Assembly (NCBI RefSeq): GCF_020906515.1
Contig: NC_085855.1
Location: 2,046,001 to 2,110,000 of the forward strand
DNA length: 64,000 nt
Reading direction: 5' to 3'
Source of the DNA: Vanrija pseudolonga
Lineage: Eukaryota > Basidiomycota > Tremellomycetes > Trichosporonales > Trichosporonaceae
Positions 62,911-64,000 of this stretch are shown in pieces (the first letter of the stretch is position 1; every line of letters starts with the position of its first letter). Made by a program: the position numbers and the translations under genes. The notes under the pieces are model-generated. The model worked only from the letters and a program-made list of their open reading frames with translations, was not told the origin of the DNA and searched no databases.

Positions 62911-64000
62911 ATGTCGGCTGCGCAGTGGTTCGCGACCACCGCCCTCGCCCACAGCGGCGGCAAGAAGCACACCCCGGGCACGATCAAGTGCTCGTGGCCC
63001 ATCCAGGTCGTGTCCCGCCGCCGCGAGTTCGACCTCACCGAGTGCTTCGAGCTCGCCATCCTCCAGCCCGTGCCCCTCGTCCTCTCCATCCTCGTCGGCC
63101 TCGCGCAGATCCTGTACCGTACCCGCAAGCTCAAGCAGACTGGCCCCGACAGCCTCGACTGGATCACCCGCTCGGCCCGCAACGAGAAGGTGGCAAAGAC
63201 CAAGGTGGTGAGTGCTTGTTGCTGCTGCTGCTGTGGCGCGATTGGAGATGCCCGAAGCCGGACTCGTACGCTCGGGCCTCGGGTCTGACGTAGAGACTGA
63301 CTAACCTCGCCAGGCTCTCCTCGGCTTCTCGGCCATTCTTGCGGCCGCAGCGGCCGGTTTGGCAGCCCCCCAGCTCCCCTCGTCGCCATGGGCATTCATT
63401 CACTATGCGCTCTTGGCAGTCACTTACGTCGTCTTCGCGTACGTGGTATGGCTCAACCACCACACGTCAAGAACTTCTTCGGCCCTGGTCCTCCTGTTCT
63501 TCCCTCTGTACGCTCTGATCTCGGCTGTGACCGTCCGCACGGCCATCCTCACCGGTCGTCTCAACCCCGATCTGGGCCACACCCTCCCCGGCAGGCTGAC
63601 CCTGGCCCGTGAGGGACTGTGGTTCAGCAGCCTCGGCATCGGATTCATTGCCTTTGGCTTTGAACTCTACTGCCCCGAGACCCAGTGGAAGGCCTGGCAC
63701 GCGCCGTGGTCGAGTGGAAAGATTCGCCTCGAGGACGATGAGGAGAACGACACTGTTGCCGAGCCCAAGCTCGACGACGAGATTGAGAGCCCCGTGGCCA
63801 CCGCCAACATCTACGAGAGGCTCACCTTCTCCTGGCTCACGCGTGAGTAACCGTCTCCTGAGCTTCCACTGAAACCCCAGCGCTGCTTTCCCTCGGCACA
63901 AAGAAGTACCTCGGAGAGGAGGACATGTGGATGCTGCCTCCGGCGGATTCGGCCGAGGCGCTTTCCGAACGTCTGGCAAAGGCTTGGCGCGAGCAGATCG
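62911..64000 (+). CDS. ABCC-type (MRP/Ycf1-like) transporter, N-terminal part
   Basis: Runs off the right edge. Exons so far: 62911-63207, 63314-63842, 63881 onward, with introns of 106 and 38 nt. About five hydrophobic helices (TMD0) at the N-terminus are followed by an acidic linker and the typical ABCC start of the first core domain: SPVATANIYERLTFSWLTPL, then LGTKKYLGEEDMWMLPP. ABCC proteins export glutathione conjugates, heavy-metal complexes or drugs, often at the vacuole. The nucleotide-binding domains lie outside the window, so the subgroup cannot be fixed. Confidence 0.9.

Overview
The window looks like nuclear DNA of a basidiomycete yeast of the Tremellomycetes, most likely Trichosporonales. 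The reasons are high GC content, tightly packed genes on both strands, and very many short introns (mostly 36-60 nt) with GTGAGT-like donors and a CTGAC or CTAAC branch site close to the acceptor. The order is inferred from gene style and protein similarity, not from a marker gene. I see no tRNA, rRNA, transposon or viral relic.

Layout. 1-2944 (-): N-terminal part of a disordered, probably Pom1/DYRK-type kinase. 5333-8943 (+): large disordered protein with a KEN box. 9125-10661 (+): LisH-WD40 protein. 10951-12990 (-): membrane-anchored HSL-type alpha/beta hydrolase. 14461-17503 (+): MFS transporter with 11 exons. 17960-18553 (+): small unknown protein. 18729-20375 (-): intracellular LysM protein. 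20710-24232 (-): splicing factor SF3B1/Hsh155. 24605-25200 (+): roadblock/LAMTOR2-like protein. 25385-26687 (-): SEC13. 27018-28732 (+): MCM-binding protein. 28802-30802 (-): V-ATPase subunit B. 32177-33279 (-): cofilin. 33616-36474 (-): alpha-actinin. 36831-38506 (-): Ncs2/Ctu2 tRNA thiolation protein. 38727-39277 (+): Erg28. 39341-40264 (-): peroxisomal enoyl-CoA isomerase-like protein. 40720-43472 (+): Zn2Cys6 regulator. 50408-51511 (+): secreted repeat-peptide precursor. 53645-57521 (-): OPT oligopeptide transporter. 60646-62015 (-): Nop15/NIFK-like ribosome biogenesis factor. 62911 to the right edge (+): ABCC transporter.

The left 40 kb is mostly housekeeping. The right part is different: 6.9 kb, 2.1 kb and 3.1 kb with no recognisable gene surround only two genes. 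One is an alpha-factor-style precursor with a signal peptide, 13 copies of a 17-residue Gly-rich peptide ending in Trp, KR/KK sites after each copy, and spacers built only of Asp/Glu-Ala/Pro dipeptides. The other, tail-to-tail with it, is an oligopeptide (OPT) transporter with a disordered N-terminus of about 500 residues. In Cryptococcus neoformans the secreted peptide Qsp1, also Gly-rich and ending in Trp, is imported by Opt1. I therefore propose that this locus may be a peptide secretion and import module, with the nearby Zn2Cys6 regulator as a possible but unproven partner. This is the main candidate for an undescribed system in the window.
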